A stretch of DNA of 64,000 nt from Thysanoteuthis rhombus (taxonomy: Eukaryota > Mollusca > Cephalopoda > Oegopsida > Thysanoteuthidae). The notes beneath the pieces are model-generated. The model saw only the letters and a list, made by a program, of their open reading frames with translations. It ran no database searches and was not told the DNA's origin. The position numbers and the translations under genes are program-made. Shown one piece after another: positions 13,166 to 26,410 of this stretch (positions are counted from its first letter, which is position 1; the number at the start of each line of letters is the position of its first letter). The stretch is taken from positions 22,351,674 through 22,415,673 of the forward strand of contig OY735203.1 in the NCBI GenBank assembly GCA_963457665.1. The letters run 5' to 3'.

Positions 13166-13550
13166 TATATTATTGTGTCATCCACGGAAAGCTGTTTCGT
13201 TGTATTAGAACTCTCCAGTGTGTCTATAGACTATCCATTGTACCATCCAGTACCTTGAGGCAGGATCGAAACCTTAACTTCAGACCCAGAAGCTGATATC
13301 ATCCCTCTACTCCACGGGACTGGACGGTCTGTGAGGTTAAATTTAATCAATATATTTATATTTTGTATATATTCCTCATCCACCGGAGTGCTCTATCCAA
13401 TGTTGGGAGAGCATGGCATAAGCTTACAATGAACGAGTTACCTCACTTAGAGAGTGCTCACCCCTGAATAAAGGAGCCTTAATTATTGTGTCATTCACAG
13501 ACAGCTGTTCTGTTGTATTACAACTCCTCAGTGTGGATATATATATATAT
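13166..13550 (+). mobile_element. Family A repeat, copy 1 (with restart of a second unit)
   Basis: A unit of about 305 bp begins with TTATTGTGTCATCCAC near 13172 directly after a short TA-rich lead, passes through CCAGTACCTTGAGGCAGGAT and ends with CACCCCTGAATAAAGGAGCC near 13475. A second unit then starts (TTATTGTGTCATTCAC) and runs into a TA/GA array near 13537. The same unit occurs at 36060-36360 and, inverted, at 47305-47465. Read on the minus strand, GGTTTCGATCC (about 13264-13274) resembles a pol III B box with a possible A box upstream, so a tRNA-derived SINE is plausible but unproven. It contains no coding potential. Confidence 0.75.
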
Positions 13551-13563
13551 AGAGAGAGAGAGG

Positions 13564-13626
<63 letters not shown>

Positions 13627-13658
13627 ACATATATATATGTGTGTGTGTGTGTGTGTGC
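13537..13658. repeat. Compound (TA)n-(GA)n-(TA)n-(TG)n microsatellite
   Basis: A short TA tract, GA repeats 13551-13621 with a few interruptions, a short TA-rich tract, then TG repeats to 13658. It begins inside the restarted family A unit. Confidence 0.95.
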
Positions 13659-13659
13659 A

Positions 13660-14760
13660 TGTAGCGTGCAGGCACAAAAATCTATGTGACTTATATGAGA
13701 CATACAAAGACGAGCTGTATCGTATACCACGATTAGTGAGATCCTGAAAAGCTTTATAACGATGTTTTGAAGGTTGCTCCATAATCCTGTCGATTGAGTT
13801 ACCGAGAATAAGCCAAATGCTTTCATGGACAAATTTGATTAACATTGAACTGACATACTGGCCGAGCACGAGATTTACCAGGTCAGTGAATCTAGATAAT
13901 TGTTTGGGCAAACGAACCAAGGAAGAGAAATAAGAAAGGATGAAGAGAAAAAAATACAAATGGAATTAAGAATAAATGAACATTGATTCATAATCACAGG
14001 AAAAAGATGCAGAGAGAGGACGGAACTAGTTGATTAGTACTTGTAAAGGATGAAAACAAACATCAGAAAGGTGTTCTAAAGCGTTCACAAAATTGACAGC
14101 ATTATATGCAAGCTCCGGTCATTCTTTTCGTTTTCCTGAAATCTAATGAATATAACGGGCTATTTATTAAGCCATCGACAAACTTTTGGACACCAATAAG
14201 GTATCTATATTTTTGGCTATTGTGGTTTTCTTTTCTAGCTTGGAAATCAGCTTCTAAAACATGAACTGCAGTAGTGTTGTATTCATCATCTTAGATTTTA
14301 GATCATTGTTCCCATCTCTTCCTTCAAATATGATTCCAAGAATATGCACAAAACAGATCCGATACAAAATCCGAGTATTAATCTTTTTTTTAAAATGTAA
14401 GTAGGCTAAGGGCCCTTGCAAATTAACCCACACATAGATATACTAAAAATAACTAACATAGATATTTTATTCGCTAAGCAATCCAAAAGAACCACCTAAG
14501 CAACATAATTACCTTACACAAGCCGAAGTAGACGGAAGTAACCACACAAACCACAATGGTCATAAGAGAGCTTAGTTCGTATGACCTAGCCGTATATTTA
14601 TGTAATATATTTCCCCATTTTCCATTTATAAATTTGGCACTTACATCTACCTGCATAGAGGGTGTGTTAGGGTTAAGTCCACCTGTGTAATTGTTACTGA
14701 AACTTAGCTGCGGTAAGCCAGATTTTTGGTATGTCAGAACGGTCAACCATCAAGATAATG
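13660..14760. other. Unannotated block
   Basis: No gene or repeat recognised. The minus-strand open frame at 14474-14746 (90 residues) has no known domain. Confidence 0.45.
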
Positions 14761-14761
14761 A

Positions 14762-14930
14762 CTAGGTTGACATTGATTTGATCTTAGCCTACTAGCCTTT
14801 GGAATAGTGCACTGACGCTTAGTCTTTGTGCTGAATGCTTAGTAAACTACCAAATCGAGTCAACTCCTACCCAACCAGAGGTGAGCACTCTACCACTAAA
14901 CAACTGTGATACTTTCCCTGGTCAGCTTTT
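14762..14930 (-). mobile_element. tRNA-derived SINE-like sequence
   Basis: On the minus strand the sequence starting near 14925 reads TTGTTTAGTGGTAGAGTGCT, a good D-arm/A-box pattern of the tRNA-Glu/Gly type. It is followed at the right distance by a degenerate T-arm region (GAGTTGACTCGATTTGG, about 14853-14869). A roughly 90-bp body follows toward 14762. tRNA-headed SINEs are known from cephalopods. The 3' boundary and tail are not clear. Confidence 0.5.
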
Positions 14931-17408
<2,478 letters not shown>

Positions 17409-17595
17409 GAATATTTTTGGATAAGTGAATGAATATATATCTATTTATTCTTTTACTAAGAGATGCCTATCATAAGTATTCATTTTTGTTTGATAGTTCG
17501 AGTGTATATATACAAGTCTCACACGGAAAAGTGCGCAAGCATACACATATGAATTAACAGGAAATCTCCAATTCGTGCATTCTAAATTAGAATAA

Positions 17596-17596
<1 letters not shown>

Positions 17597-17664
<68 letters not shown>

Positions 17665-17700
17665 TAGATAGATAGATAGATAGATGGATAGATATATATG
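17597..17700. repeat. Self-complementary (TCTA)n-(TA)n-(TAGA)n array
   Basis: About eight TCTA units, a TA core of about 35 bp and about six TAGA units in mirror order form one long inverted repeat of roughly 100 bp with no unique loop. It can fold almost end to end into a hairpin or cruciform. Confidence 0.93.
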
Positions 17701-17873
17701 TTTGTGCGTGTGTGTGTGGACTCATTTGTCCATAGGAATTCTTCAATGATTTTAAATCCAATAGAGTTATAAAACGACATCAGGATAGATAGATTGATAG
17801 AGCTGAAAATAATTAAATAGTTGGATAGATATGAGCAAAGCGATATTGATGGATTGTCTTCAGGATACACAAT

Positions 17874-17876
<3 letters not shown>

Positions 17877-17969
<93 letters not shown>

Positions 17970-18124
17970 CATATGAATAGATAGATAGATAGATAGATAA
18001 ATAGATGTACGGGCAAACAAATACATAGATGGCTAGATTTATGCATAGATAATGAAAATATTAAGATGAAATGATTGATGGGGAGACATACAGACAAACA
18101 ATCATGTAGATAGATAGATAGAGT

Positions 18125-18167
<43 letters not shown>

Positions 18168-18170
18168 TCC
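17877..18170. repeat. (TA)n-(GA)n array and (GATA)n arrays
   Basis: TA repeats 17877-17922 pass into GA repeats to 17967, followed by GATA repeats at about 17976-18003. A further GATA array with one GTGA interruption lies at 18108-18166. Confidence 0.95.
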
Positions 18171-21100
18171 TTAGATTGGCAAGAATACAAAACTTGAACA
18201 ATGATTGTCTGAGCAATCTTGAAGACAGAAAGAAGAAAGGTAGGGATTATTGAAAAGATACAGGAAACACACAGGAGAGACTGAGGAATGACTTTCACTT
18301 TCAGTTTGAGTGAATCACTAATCTTAATGGAGTCACGTGACCTATTGGCACGGTTCACCCAGTGCGTAGACAGCGTGTGTCAGTGACAGCTCAGAGACTG
18401 GCTTGTGTCTCAGGGGATAGACACTCCTAATCCTCCTTCTACATCGACCTTTTTCCGGCATTCATTCGTTTTGTGCCCTGTCAACTTTTTGCCATTGTAA
18501 GATTCGACTACGGATGCACAAAAGGGCAAAAAATATTTAAGTGTCTGCAAATAACAGCTGACAGTAAAAGCTTTTTCAGCACAATGTTAGCAAGGTTGTT
18601 CTGATTTTAAATTGTAAAGTTTCACACCCTCGCCAACAAGATGCGTAGATGAAAGAAAAAAAATATTGAAATAAAAAATAACTGGATTGAATACTATCAT
18701 CAATCGTAATCATAATCAATTAATATAAAAACATTTATTGGTAGAAATACAGTTCGTTGATAATGAATATTACATTTTAAATTGGATAAATAGTTGGTTT
18801 ATCAACTGACACCTATTTACTTTTTCATGAAATCAGAACTTCTTTTCATTCTCTCAATTTCATTTCACATACTAAATTCGACCCAACAACATTTCTTTCT
18901 TAAATTCTCTAAGGCGAAATTGCATTGGATACACTTGTTAAACAACGTTGATGCTGGTCTGCTCCAAGTGGGTGACCAACTGGAAACAGGTGCTCTAAGC
19001 AGCTTGACATCCTGTCGTATGTCCTGTGGCGATTCTGTCAATCTTCCAAAAGTGGAAATCAATCTCTAGAATTATGTTCAATAACATGAGCCCATCCCCC
19101 GAAGAATATCCGGCTTAGTCGCGCGTGACAATAAATAAATCTTTGTTCTCTTTCCATTGCTTTATTCTTCATTCATTTTTTTCTCCTATCCGTTAGTAAT
19201 GATACTATGCCCTCTCTTCAAAGATTGAATTCTATATTTTCTTTCATGGTTCATCATTTCATCATTACTTCGTTTTTCTCCCTCTCATTTGCCTTTCAAT
19301 TTTTGATACACAATTTTATTTATTCATTTTTGCTACCTTCGTGCGATGTTCTTTTCTTTCCTATCCCTTATATTCGTCCATCTTTGTTTATTTATGTCAC
19401 ATTCAAATTTTTATTTATCCATTTCATCCTTTGTTTTCCTATATTTCCCCTTCTTCCCGTAATGCAGCCAGGAATTTGTGAGAGATTACGGGACCAAGGG
19501 AGGGCTCAGCCCCTGAGGTAAATAGGACTCAAAAATGATTTATACATCCCCCAAAAAGCATAATAGGATAATTGCTTAGCAGTTTAAAAATCAAAATGGT
19601 GCACATATATCGGTATTGAGAGTGGGTTTAATGGCATGATTTGAAATTTGCGTTGCCAGTACAATGTATCGTCGATGATTTTGTAAGGCAGCAGGTGCAT
19701 CAAACATGTTTTTCTCCGGAAAAATGGACGTCACGTCGGCTGCTTGTCGCCTTTTAGTCTATTTCCACGTGTCAGTAAAGCTCAACGAAGAATTCTGTTC
19801 TCGGGCACAAAATACAGAGAACGTTATATAACATTCTTATGACGTAGGATTATCTTATTCCAGGGGATTGCATGGAAGAGTTTCTGAATATGTTTTCTCG
19901 AAACACGAGATCATCAACAAAAATAAATAAATAAATAAAATAAAATAGAATAAATAAATAAAGATAAATAGAAACGATAATTGATACAAAATTGCTACAA
20001 TGTAAGGGGCTGAGTGATGACACAGAAAATAATTTTTACCCAACCTGGTTCGTCTTTCACGCCTCATAATTCGATAACAGTTGAAGGTTTTTGGAGAAAC
20101 TTTTGTATTCAAACGTGTTTTTGTCGTTTGTCCACGGAAAATCTTCAACGTTTTGCAATGAATTTATGCAATTTTGTGTAAAATTGGGAATAAGCTGACT
20201 AAGAAATCATCAAATTTGGAAGCGGAACCACTATTTATTTCCTTGCGGCCGCGGAGACTATATGGCCACATATCACACATTTTGAATTGTTTTTAATGAA
20301 CGTCAATGTCTTGTGAGTTTTTGAAACAAGGTAAAACAAGCGAATTTCACAGTGTTAAATGTAACTGTTTAGAAGTTGTGTCCTATGTAGCGGCTACCAT
20401 AATCATTCTTCGAATACAAGTCTCGGCAGGAAATTCTTATAATCTGTTTTCGTTATCACTTGTTAATGTATCAACTCCTGCCTGTCAATTTCGATGAATT
20501 TGTATAGAATTTCATGGAGAGGTGAGGATTGGGCAAATAATGATTTTTTTGTTTTATTAAACTGATCTAACAATTTTGACATACATGACTGACACAGTTC
20601 TCAATGTATTTGAATATCATTCTTTAATTTTTGACTGTTAGCTGCAACTGTCGAGTGATTACGACCGAGCTCTTTCGCTTTCGTGAACCTGTTTCGCACT
20701 CTGATCATATCAAGACAGAGTTTATTTATCTATTTTTTTTTTGCTTAATTTTTTTTAAATAAGTAATTGTGAGTGTCAAACATACTCACCTTGGCAGAAC
20801 TGTGGGCAATGGACAACAGAAAAATCGATCACAGTTTTGTTTGGATACAGGAATACCACCTGCTTGGATAGTTGTTTTATATCCACATCACTCAATACCT
20901 CTCAAAGTTCTCAATGAATTTGAATCAATGTTAAGGAAACAGTGCAAAATTAACTAGAAAAAAATATCGAAATTTGGGGTGGATAAAGGAATTATTTTCC
21001 CTGTTATCCTCATTGTATTCCGACGATTTCTCAACTTATCCAGTTTTTACTGAGATTTGGGCTGGCAGAATTACGTGCTCACAGCCTGCTTTCAATTTTT

Positions 21101-21302
21101 CAATTTTTTCGCAAAACACTAAGGCATTAGAAATAGGAGAATGATGTTTTTGATGAATTAACTGGTCCTTCTATCCTCGTGGTATCAGATTTTTTGATAT
21201 TCCTTGCAAATATCCATCGATAAAAACTAGTGGCAAGTATATTACCGTCATCATTGATTTCCTCTTATTTAACCCAAAATGAAACCACACAGCTTCAAAC
21301 AG
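18171..21302. other. Unannotated block
   Basis: About 3 kb without a supported gene. Noted: GTCACGTGAC near 18333-18342 (an E-box palindrome); (AAAT)n-like repeats at about 19918-19965; a pyrimidine-rich stretch at about 19150-19460; and a NotI-type GCGGCCGC at about 20246-20253. None is tied to a gene model. Confidence 0.4.
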
Positions 21303-21358
21303 ACACCAGCCTTCCAGAAATAAGGCTATTTAAGTCGAGTTATCAACGTTATTCCTGA
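21303..21358 (+). repeat. Short dispersed repeat, copy 1
   Basis: Begins ACACCAGCC and contains GGCTATTTAA followed by a TCGA-like word and GTTATTCCTG. A diverged copy in the same orientation and at matching length lies at 24014-24070. It could be a fragment of a larger element whose edges have decayed. Confidence 0.55.
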
Positions 21359-21563
21359 CCTTTATTTTTAACTCCTGTTCCCCATTTGTTTTCTCATCTG
21401 ACGATACGATTTAAATTGTTTGATTTCAGGTAACATTATAGATGATCTTTCATGGACAGTTCAATTTCTATTTTTTCCCTATCCTGTCTGTATCACACTT
21501 TTTTCTCTCTTTGTCCCCCTCTCTTTCTTTCTTTCTCCTTTTCCCTCTGTGACCGTCTGTATT

Positions 21564-21599
<36 letters not shown>

Positions 21600-22370
21600 C
21601 TTCTTACTTTAATCCTATAAACTTTTTTTTCATTTTTCTTTCTCTGACATTGATGAGATTAAGTCTATACGTAAAGTCCCGAACTACTTCAAGTTCACCG
21701 TACAAACTCTTTCATATTTTTTTCTTTGAAACATTCCTTTTAATTGCCAGAATGTCATATGCTTTTAGCCAAATTACTGCCAAACTTCTTGTGTTCTTCA
21801 TCATCCTCAGCGAAGCCAACATTTTTCACAAAGAGGTGCATTTTGGTTATGGGGACTTTACCCCCTTTTTCTGTATCTCAACTTAAATAATTCTGCCTTC
21901 CATAACTCAAATATAGCATTGTTTTCTTACAATGCTCTTCATTGGAAACCCTCAAGTAAAACTGTCACCAAGACTGGCACCATAAGTTTCCTAACTTTTC
22001 AAGAAGGTGTTGCTTGCTGGTTGGCAATGTTTCATGCGTACAAGCGTGACCAATGGAGCTGGAAAGATTGACATGTCAATATATTTTTCATTATTATGTC
22101 TATAGAAAAACGTTTTTCTGTTCATCAATACCCTTCCCTGCCGGAAAAAAAAAGATTTTTCAGTCTAAGCAGGGAGTGATTTGCAATGGAAATTTATGCT
22201 AAATTAATCCATACTGTGTGTTCTGCAGCATTTATCTTGGTACCAGAAATTCAGAATTCCCTTTACCAATCAGTGCCAACCAAAATGCATGAGAAGAAAC
22301 TTTTTAATCAATCATTTCTTTATCTATTTGAATTTGGATGCTACTTTCTATGTTTGTGTGCAGGTTTTAC
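21359..22370. other. Unannotated block with (CT)n
   Basis: Pyrimidine-rich from 21460, with a (CT)n run at 21571-21599. The open frame 21452-21886 is Leu/Phe/Ser-rich because of this pyrimidine bias and is not a convincing gene. Confidence 0.45.
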
Positions 22371-22379
22371 AGAGAGAGT

Positions 22380-22442
<63 letters not shown>
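22371..22442. repeat. (GA)n microsatellite
   Basis: Nearly perfect GA repeats, unusual here in lacking a TA tract on the left. The right side decays into GACA/GAAA purine-rich sequence to about 22512. Confidence 0.95.
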
Positions 22443-22447
<5 letters not shown>

Positions 22448-22512
22448 AGATAAAAAGAGAGAGAGACTGATAGACAGAGACAGAAAGACAGAAACAGAGA
22501 CAGGTAGAAAAA

Positions 22513-23735
22513 GATTGCTCCAAAAATCGTGGCTAATGGAGTGAGTAAAAACAGTTCAGCTGGATAACCTTACTCCGTTTTGATAAGGCCAATATTTTTC
22601 GAATTTATCCAATGAAAATCTTTAGTTGTCATTCGTATGTTTGTGTAACATATAGTGAAAATCTGATGAACTATAATAGTAAATAGGAAAGATGGAGTTG
22701 AATCGTAGTTAAAAGTCGACGTTATTTCATTCTTTTCAGTTCACAACAATGTTTTTTTATAAACATTTTTTTCTAAAGATTTTTCTCTTATTTTCATTTG
22801 CTTTGAAACAGTGTTTTACATTTCTGTCTTGTTATGAACATTTTCATTTTATTTTGTTAACCTTTGTATGTTGGCATAACAATGAATAAATATTTTTTCC
22901 TCAACATTAAGTTCAATTTTTTCACGAACTTTTCCATTTTTAATGTTAAAGGTAACGTTTATTGTCAACAATGTTTTCTTTTACGATTCGATAAGGAAAC
23001 AAAATTTAAATTCATAATGTCAACAAAGTTGCTCTATAAAAATAATCAGATAACATTTTTTCAAGACACCAGGAAATTGAAAAAAGTTATACTGTGACTA
23101 AAATGCTTAACCATACTCTTACGGATACTCAGCTTTGAAGTATTCCGTTACCTCCATTATTTGTAAAATACATATTTTTCAAAGTGGAAATAGATTGTGA
23201 TCGAATTTTTATACAATCTGAAGACCAAATCCAAAACTTCTGTTTTTGAAGACGGTGTTGACTACATTGACCATTCTGACGGTACGTCAGCACCTGTGCA
23301 GGCATGCCTGAGAGTATGCACGAACTTGCCAAAGGTTGTACCACACCTGTGTTAAGATTTGTTTCCCCAGCTTGGTTCAGCTGTCTAGCAAGATAACTAT
23401 CAAAGAACATTCCTCATTTTTGTGATGTCCGATGTTCATTTTTTTTTCATCCCAGTCAACGCCAGGGTTACTTACTAGTTTTCAATATTCTTAATTGATC
23501 ACTTCGAACGAGATATGCTCGCTGCCAAAAGATGCCAGTCACGTGACGTTTTCTATTGATTGAATTGCCAAACCTGTTTTACTTTCTCCCCTCTCACGAC
23601 TTGTCAAATTTTAAGGCATTTATGAATTAACGACTGTTTTCTTTTTCTTATTTTTACGTCAACATTTTCTTGTTTTTGTTTTTAGTAACCACCCCACCCG
23701 ACCTCCCCCGACCTCCCTCTTTCGTTGTCTGTCCG
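22513..23735. other. Unannotated block
   Basis: No gene recognised. A GTCACGTGAC palindrome recurs at about 23539-23548. The minus-strand open frame at 23129-23410 (93 residues) has no domain I recognise. Confidence 0.45.
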
Positions 23736-23795
23736 TCTGTCTGCTTCTGTCAGTATGTCTGTCTGTTTGTCTCTCTGTCTGTCTGTCTCTCTCTC

Positions 23796-23855
<60 letters not shown>
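23736..23855. repeat. Compound (TCTG)n-(CT)n-(CA)n-(TA)n microsatellite
   Basis: Imperfect TCTG/CTGT repeats from about 23724, CT repeats near 23785, CA repeats 23797-23819, then TA repeats to 23854. Four simple-sequence motifs are joined end to end. Confidence 0.93.
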
Positions 23856-23857
<2 letters not shown>

Positions 23858-24013
23858 TTGAAAACCTATTTTCCAGTCAAAGACCATTCTGGTTGTGGTA
23901 TTTGAATGAGGGTCTGTATCTATGCATTATTGGAACTTATGTCAGTGAAAATTCAATCAGGATCACTAGCGAGACTGCAACCAGGCAATATATTTATCCA
24001 GGACTTTAATTAT

Positions 24014-24070
24014 ACACCAGCCTCTCGGAGATATGGCTATTTAAATCGATATTAATGATGTTATTTCTGT
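24014..24070 (+). repeat. Short dispersed repeat, copy 2
   Basis: Same word order as the copy at 21303-21358 (ACACCAGCC, GGCTATTTAA, TCGA, GTTATTTCTG), with about a dozen differences. The flanks do not align convincingly. Confidence 0.55.
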
Positions 24071-24236
24071 GAAATCTCATTTAAGCCTCACACGAAGAGG
24101 ATTATTTTATTGCTGATGTCCCAACTTTCTATTTCTCGACCGTCTGTTTTGATTGCACATCCATTTTCTACTCGTCTGCTGAGAAAGCATTGGAAATCTG
24201 ATTGATTCTTCATATCTATTCTTTCAATACATTCAT

Positions 24237-24341
24237 TTATACGAACACTCACAGACTCGCACACACACATACACACACACACACAGACACACATGCACAC
24301 ACACACACACACATACACACACACACACACAGACACACATG

Positions 24342-24405
<64 letters not shown>
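24237..24405. repeat. (CA)n array with higher-order duplication, followed by (TA)n
   Basis: CA repeats are punctuated by ACAGACACACATG, which occurs twice about 47 bp apart, so part of the array has itself been duplicated. TA repeats follow at 24362-24396. Confidence 0.93.
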
Positions 24406-25272
24406 AATCTCTGGCAAAAAGTAAGAAATGACCACACTTTGAGGATGTTGACTAAAAGTTCGTTTTTTTTTACCTCATAGCAATACAAAACTTGGCTGCA
24501 GCACAGGAATTTTTTTTCACTACGTAAAAATTTGATTTCATGAACCACTAGCTTAGTTGCGCTGAGACCAACCCCACTTTTCCATTAAAATACAAAGGTT
24601 GAACTAAATAAAAAAAACATCTCGATACAATATCAGTCCAAAACTACGTGTCCCATCTCAACTTCTCCAGTAATAGTTCCAATAAATACGATTTCGAAAC
24701 TTTAGCAGAACAAGTCAACCCAGTTCAAGCTTCAGAAGTGTGACTGAGTTCATCATCAGTTGCTTGCGTTTGTCACTGTGTCATCATCATTCGTCGATGG
24801 CGTCAGTTGTTCTCTGGTCTGGTCATTGTCATCTGCCATTGTTGTTACGAACGAAAATAAAGCCTAAAATTAATGGAAAAAAGTTTAACAAAAGAATGTA
24901 CCGTCTACTCAGTTTGATGGTTGATCCACTCTCAGCGTTAAAAACAAGAAAGAAAAAAAAAAGGAAACCCTACCCTCAACCTGATAGTTTATCGACCACT
25001 GACTTCAAAAGAAAAAAAGTGAGTCACCTGGGTCAGAATCGATCCCAAGATTTAATGGTGACTAGTAAAAGGATCTTGACCATCTTGTAAAATCTGCACT
25101 TCCTTTGTGATCATGATGAATATGATTCGGATAAAAATTGCTAAAAATGTCTGATGGATATACAGCCTTTCTAAAATTCCTACGTTTTTACGTTGTTTAA
25201 TGGTTCTTATCATACTGACTGTTTTAATGAAATTGTTAGTAGTATTCCCTCTCACCGGAAAAGAGAAAAACA
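24406..25272 (+). other. Possible Tc1-like fragment and unassigned sequence
   Basis: Immediately after the TA array, GGCAAAAAGTAAGAAATGAC at 24414-24433 looks like a Tc1-family terminal repeat, but no inverted partner was found nearby. On the plus strand about 24800-24910 encodes SVVLWSGHCHLPLLL then KINGKKFNKRMY, loosely like the VMVWAGI...TPLxF...KIN..Y block of Tc1-like transposases. The similarity is weak. Nothing else is recognised. Confidence 0.25.
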
Positions 25273-25376
25273 AATAAAATACATCATCATCATCATCGTC
25301 GTTGTCGTCGTCGTCGTCGTCATCATCATCATCATCAACAACAGCAACAACAACAACAACCACCACCACCACCACA
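25273..25376. repeat. Trinucleotide array at the LINE 3' end
   Basis: Plus strand: CAT/CATCAT repeats, then CGT repeats, CAT repeats, CAA repeats and ACC repeats. Read on the minus strand this is a TGG, TTG, TGA, ACG, TGA series. It lies directly downstream of the minus-strand RTE remnant, where RTE elements are known to carry short-period 3' tails, so it probably grew from the element's terminal repeat. Confidence 0.85.
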
Positions 25377-25980
25377 TTTTAACAGCTGTTGACATGGAAC
25401 TACCTCCGGATTTGCTGCATCTCTGTATCTTGAGTGTCCCGGGGCCAATATTTTCTGAACCTTTCCAGTTCATCCTGGCATCTTATATTCTGTCAACCTC
25501 AGCTCTGCATTTGATATTTTGAGATCTACGTTGTGAGTTGAGATGTCCATTGATTGTCTGCCATTCTTGCAACATAGCCAAGCCATTGTCAGTGAGTTAC
25601 ATGACGGTTTCTACTATGTCCCATACACCTGTTTTTCCCCAATTATACTGTGACTACTGATTCTTCCTTAAGATGGAAAGCATTATTCTCTCATGTGTAT
25701 GTTACACAGTTCTTAGTTTGTGGTCAGTTTCATTCAATGTTTCAGCTTCATGGGTGACTATCGGGATGATGCATTGGTTGTACACTCGTATTTTGGGAAC
25801 TAATGGGATTTTGTTGTTTCTTTGAAGGTTGAGGTCACCACCTTAGAGTGATTTTTCGCTTGATTTCTTCTTCGGCTGAGCAGTCCATGATGACTGAAGT
25901 TTCATGGCCTGACCAATTCATGATAATAAAGCAAACTCTTGGAGTTTGACTATACCTAAAACAACGGATTGAATTATCTG
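25377..25980 (-). mobile_element. RTE-type LINE 3' part, best-preserved copy
   Basis: Minus-strand blocks in order: CSAEEEIKRKITLRW (about 25878), VYNQCIIPIVTHEAETLNE (about 25790), LGYVARMADNQWTSQLTT (about 25590-25530) and NIRCQDELERFRKYW (about 25495-25450). These match the region downstream of the RT in RTE proteins: EEIKRRI, the VYxQCILPVxTYGxETW block, ARMxDNRW and RWxDEL. Only scattered stops and a few frame changes interrupt it. The RT domain itself is absent, as in a 5'-truncated insertion. The element runs into a trinucleotide array on its 3' side. Confidence 0.85.
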
Positions 25981-26139
25981 GATTAATGGCATAAAGTACG
26001 GGAAAATATTGAAATCCAAGTTTTGCAAGCAATTACAGGAACACCAATAAAGATAAGTATATTATTGCTCCTTGTCAAACTTTTATGAGGGTCAGAATTT
26101 TTTAAGGAATGGGTTTCACTTATGAAAAACAGTATTCCT

Positions 26140-26410
26140 CATCAAGCTGCTCCAAACTTTGACTGATAATCTTTGTAGATTGGAGCCTTGTCATAGCCCG
26201 TTTTCAAGACTTTCTACCATAAATGATCGATGAGATTGATATGTAGAATGTTTGCTCGCGATGCCGTTCGTCTAATATGCTTTCCCCGATGAAAAAACTC
26301 TATTTTCTGTGGCAGGCTGCATTATCATCCTGAACAATGATATCATCATCCACAAACATATTCTACCGAGTGATTCTATATACTTCCTCTGATTTATTTG
26401 GAAATGGTAA
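26140..26410 (-). pseudogene. Tc1/mariner-like transposase remnant
   Basis: On the minus strand VQDDNAACHRK (about 26340-26302) matches the second-Asp block of Tc1-like transposases. After a frameshift HINLIDHLW (about 26242-26216) matches the LNPIENLW block, with Asp in place of the usual Glu region. The spacing of about 25 residues agrees with the family. Stops and frameshifts show it is dead. No terminal inverted repeats could be paired. It lies just upstream, on the same strand, of the RTE remnant. Confidence 0.65.

Noticed and set aside
18333..23548. Two GTCACGTGAC palindromes as MYC/USF-type regulatory sites
   Set aside because: A 10-bp site occurring twice in 64 kb without a nearby gene is insufficient.
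24740..25090. Plus-strand frame with a loose Tc1-like block
   Set aside because: Only the VxWxG...KIN..Y spacing is suggestive; the DDE residues are absent, so it is mentioned only as a low-confidence possibility.
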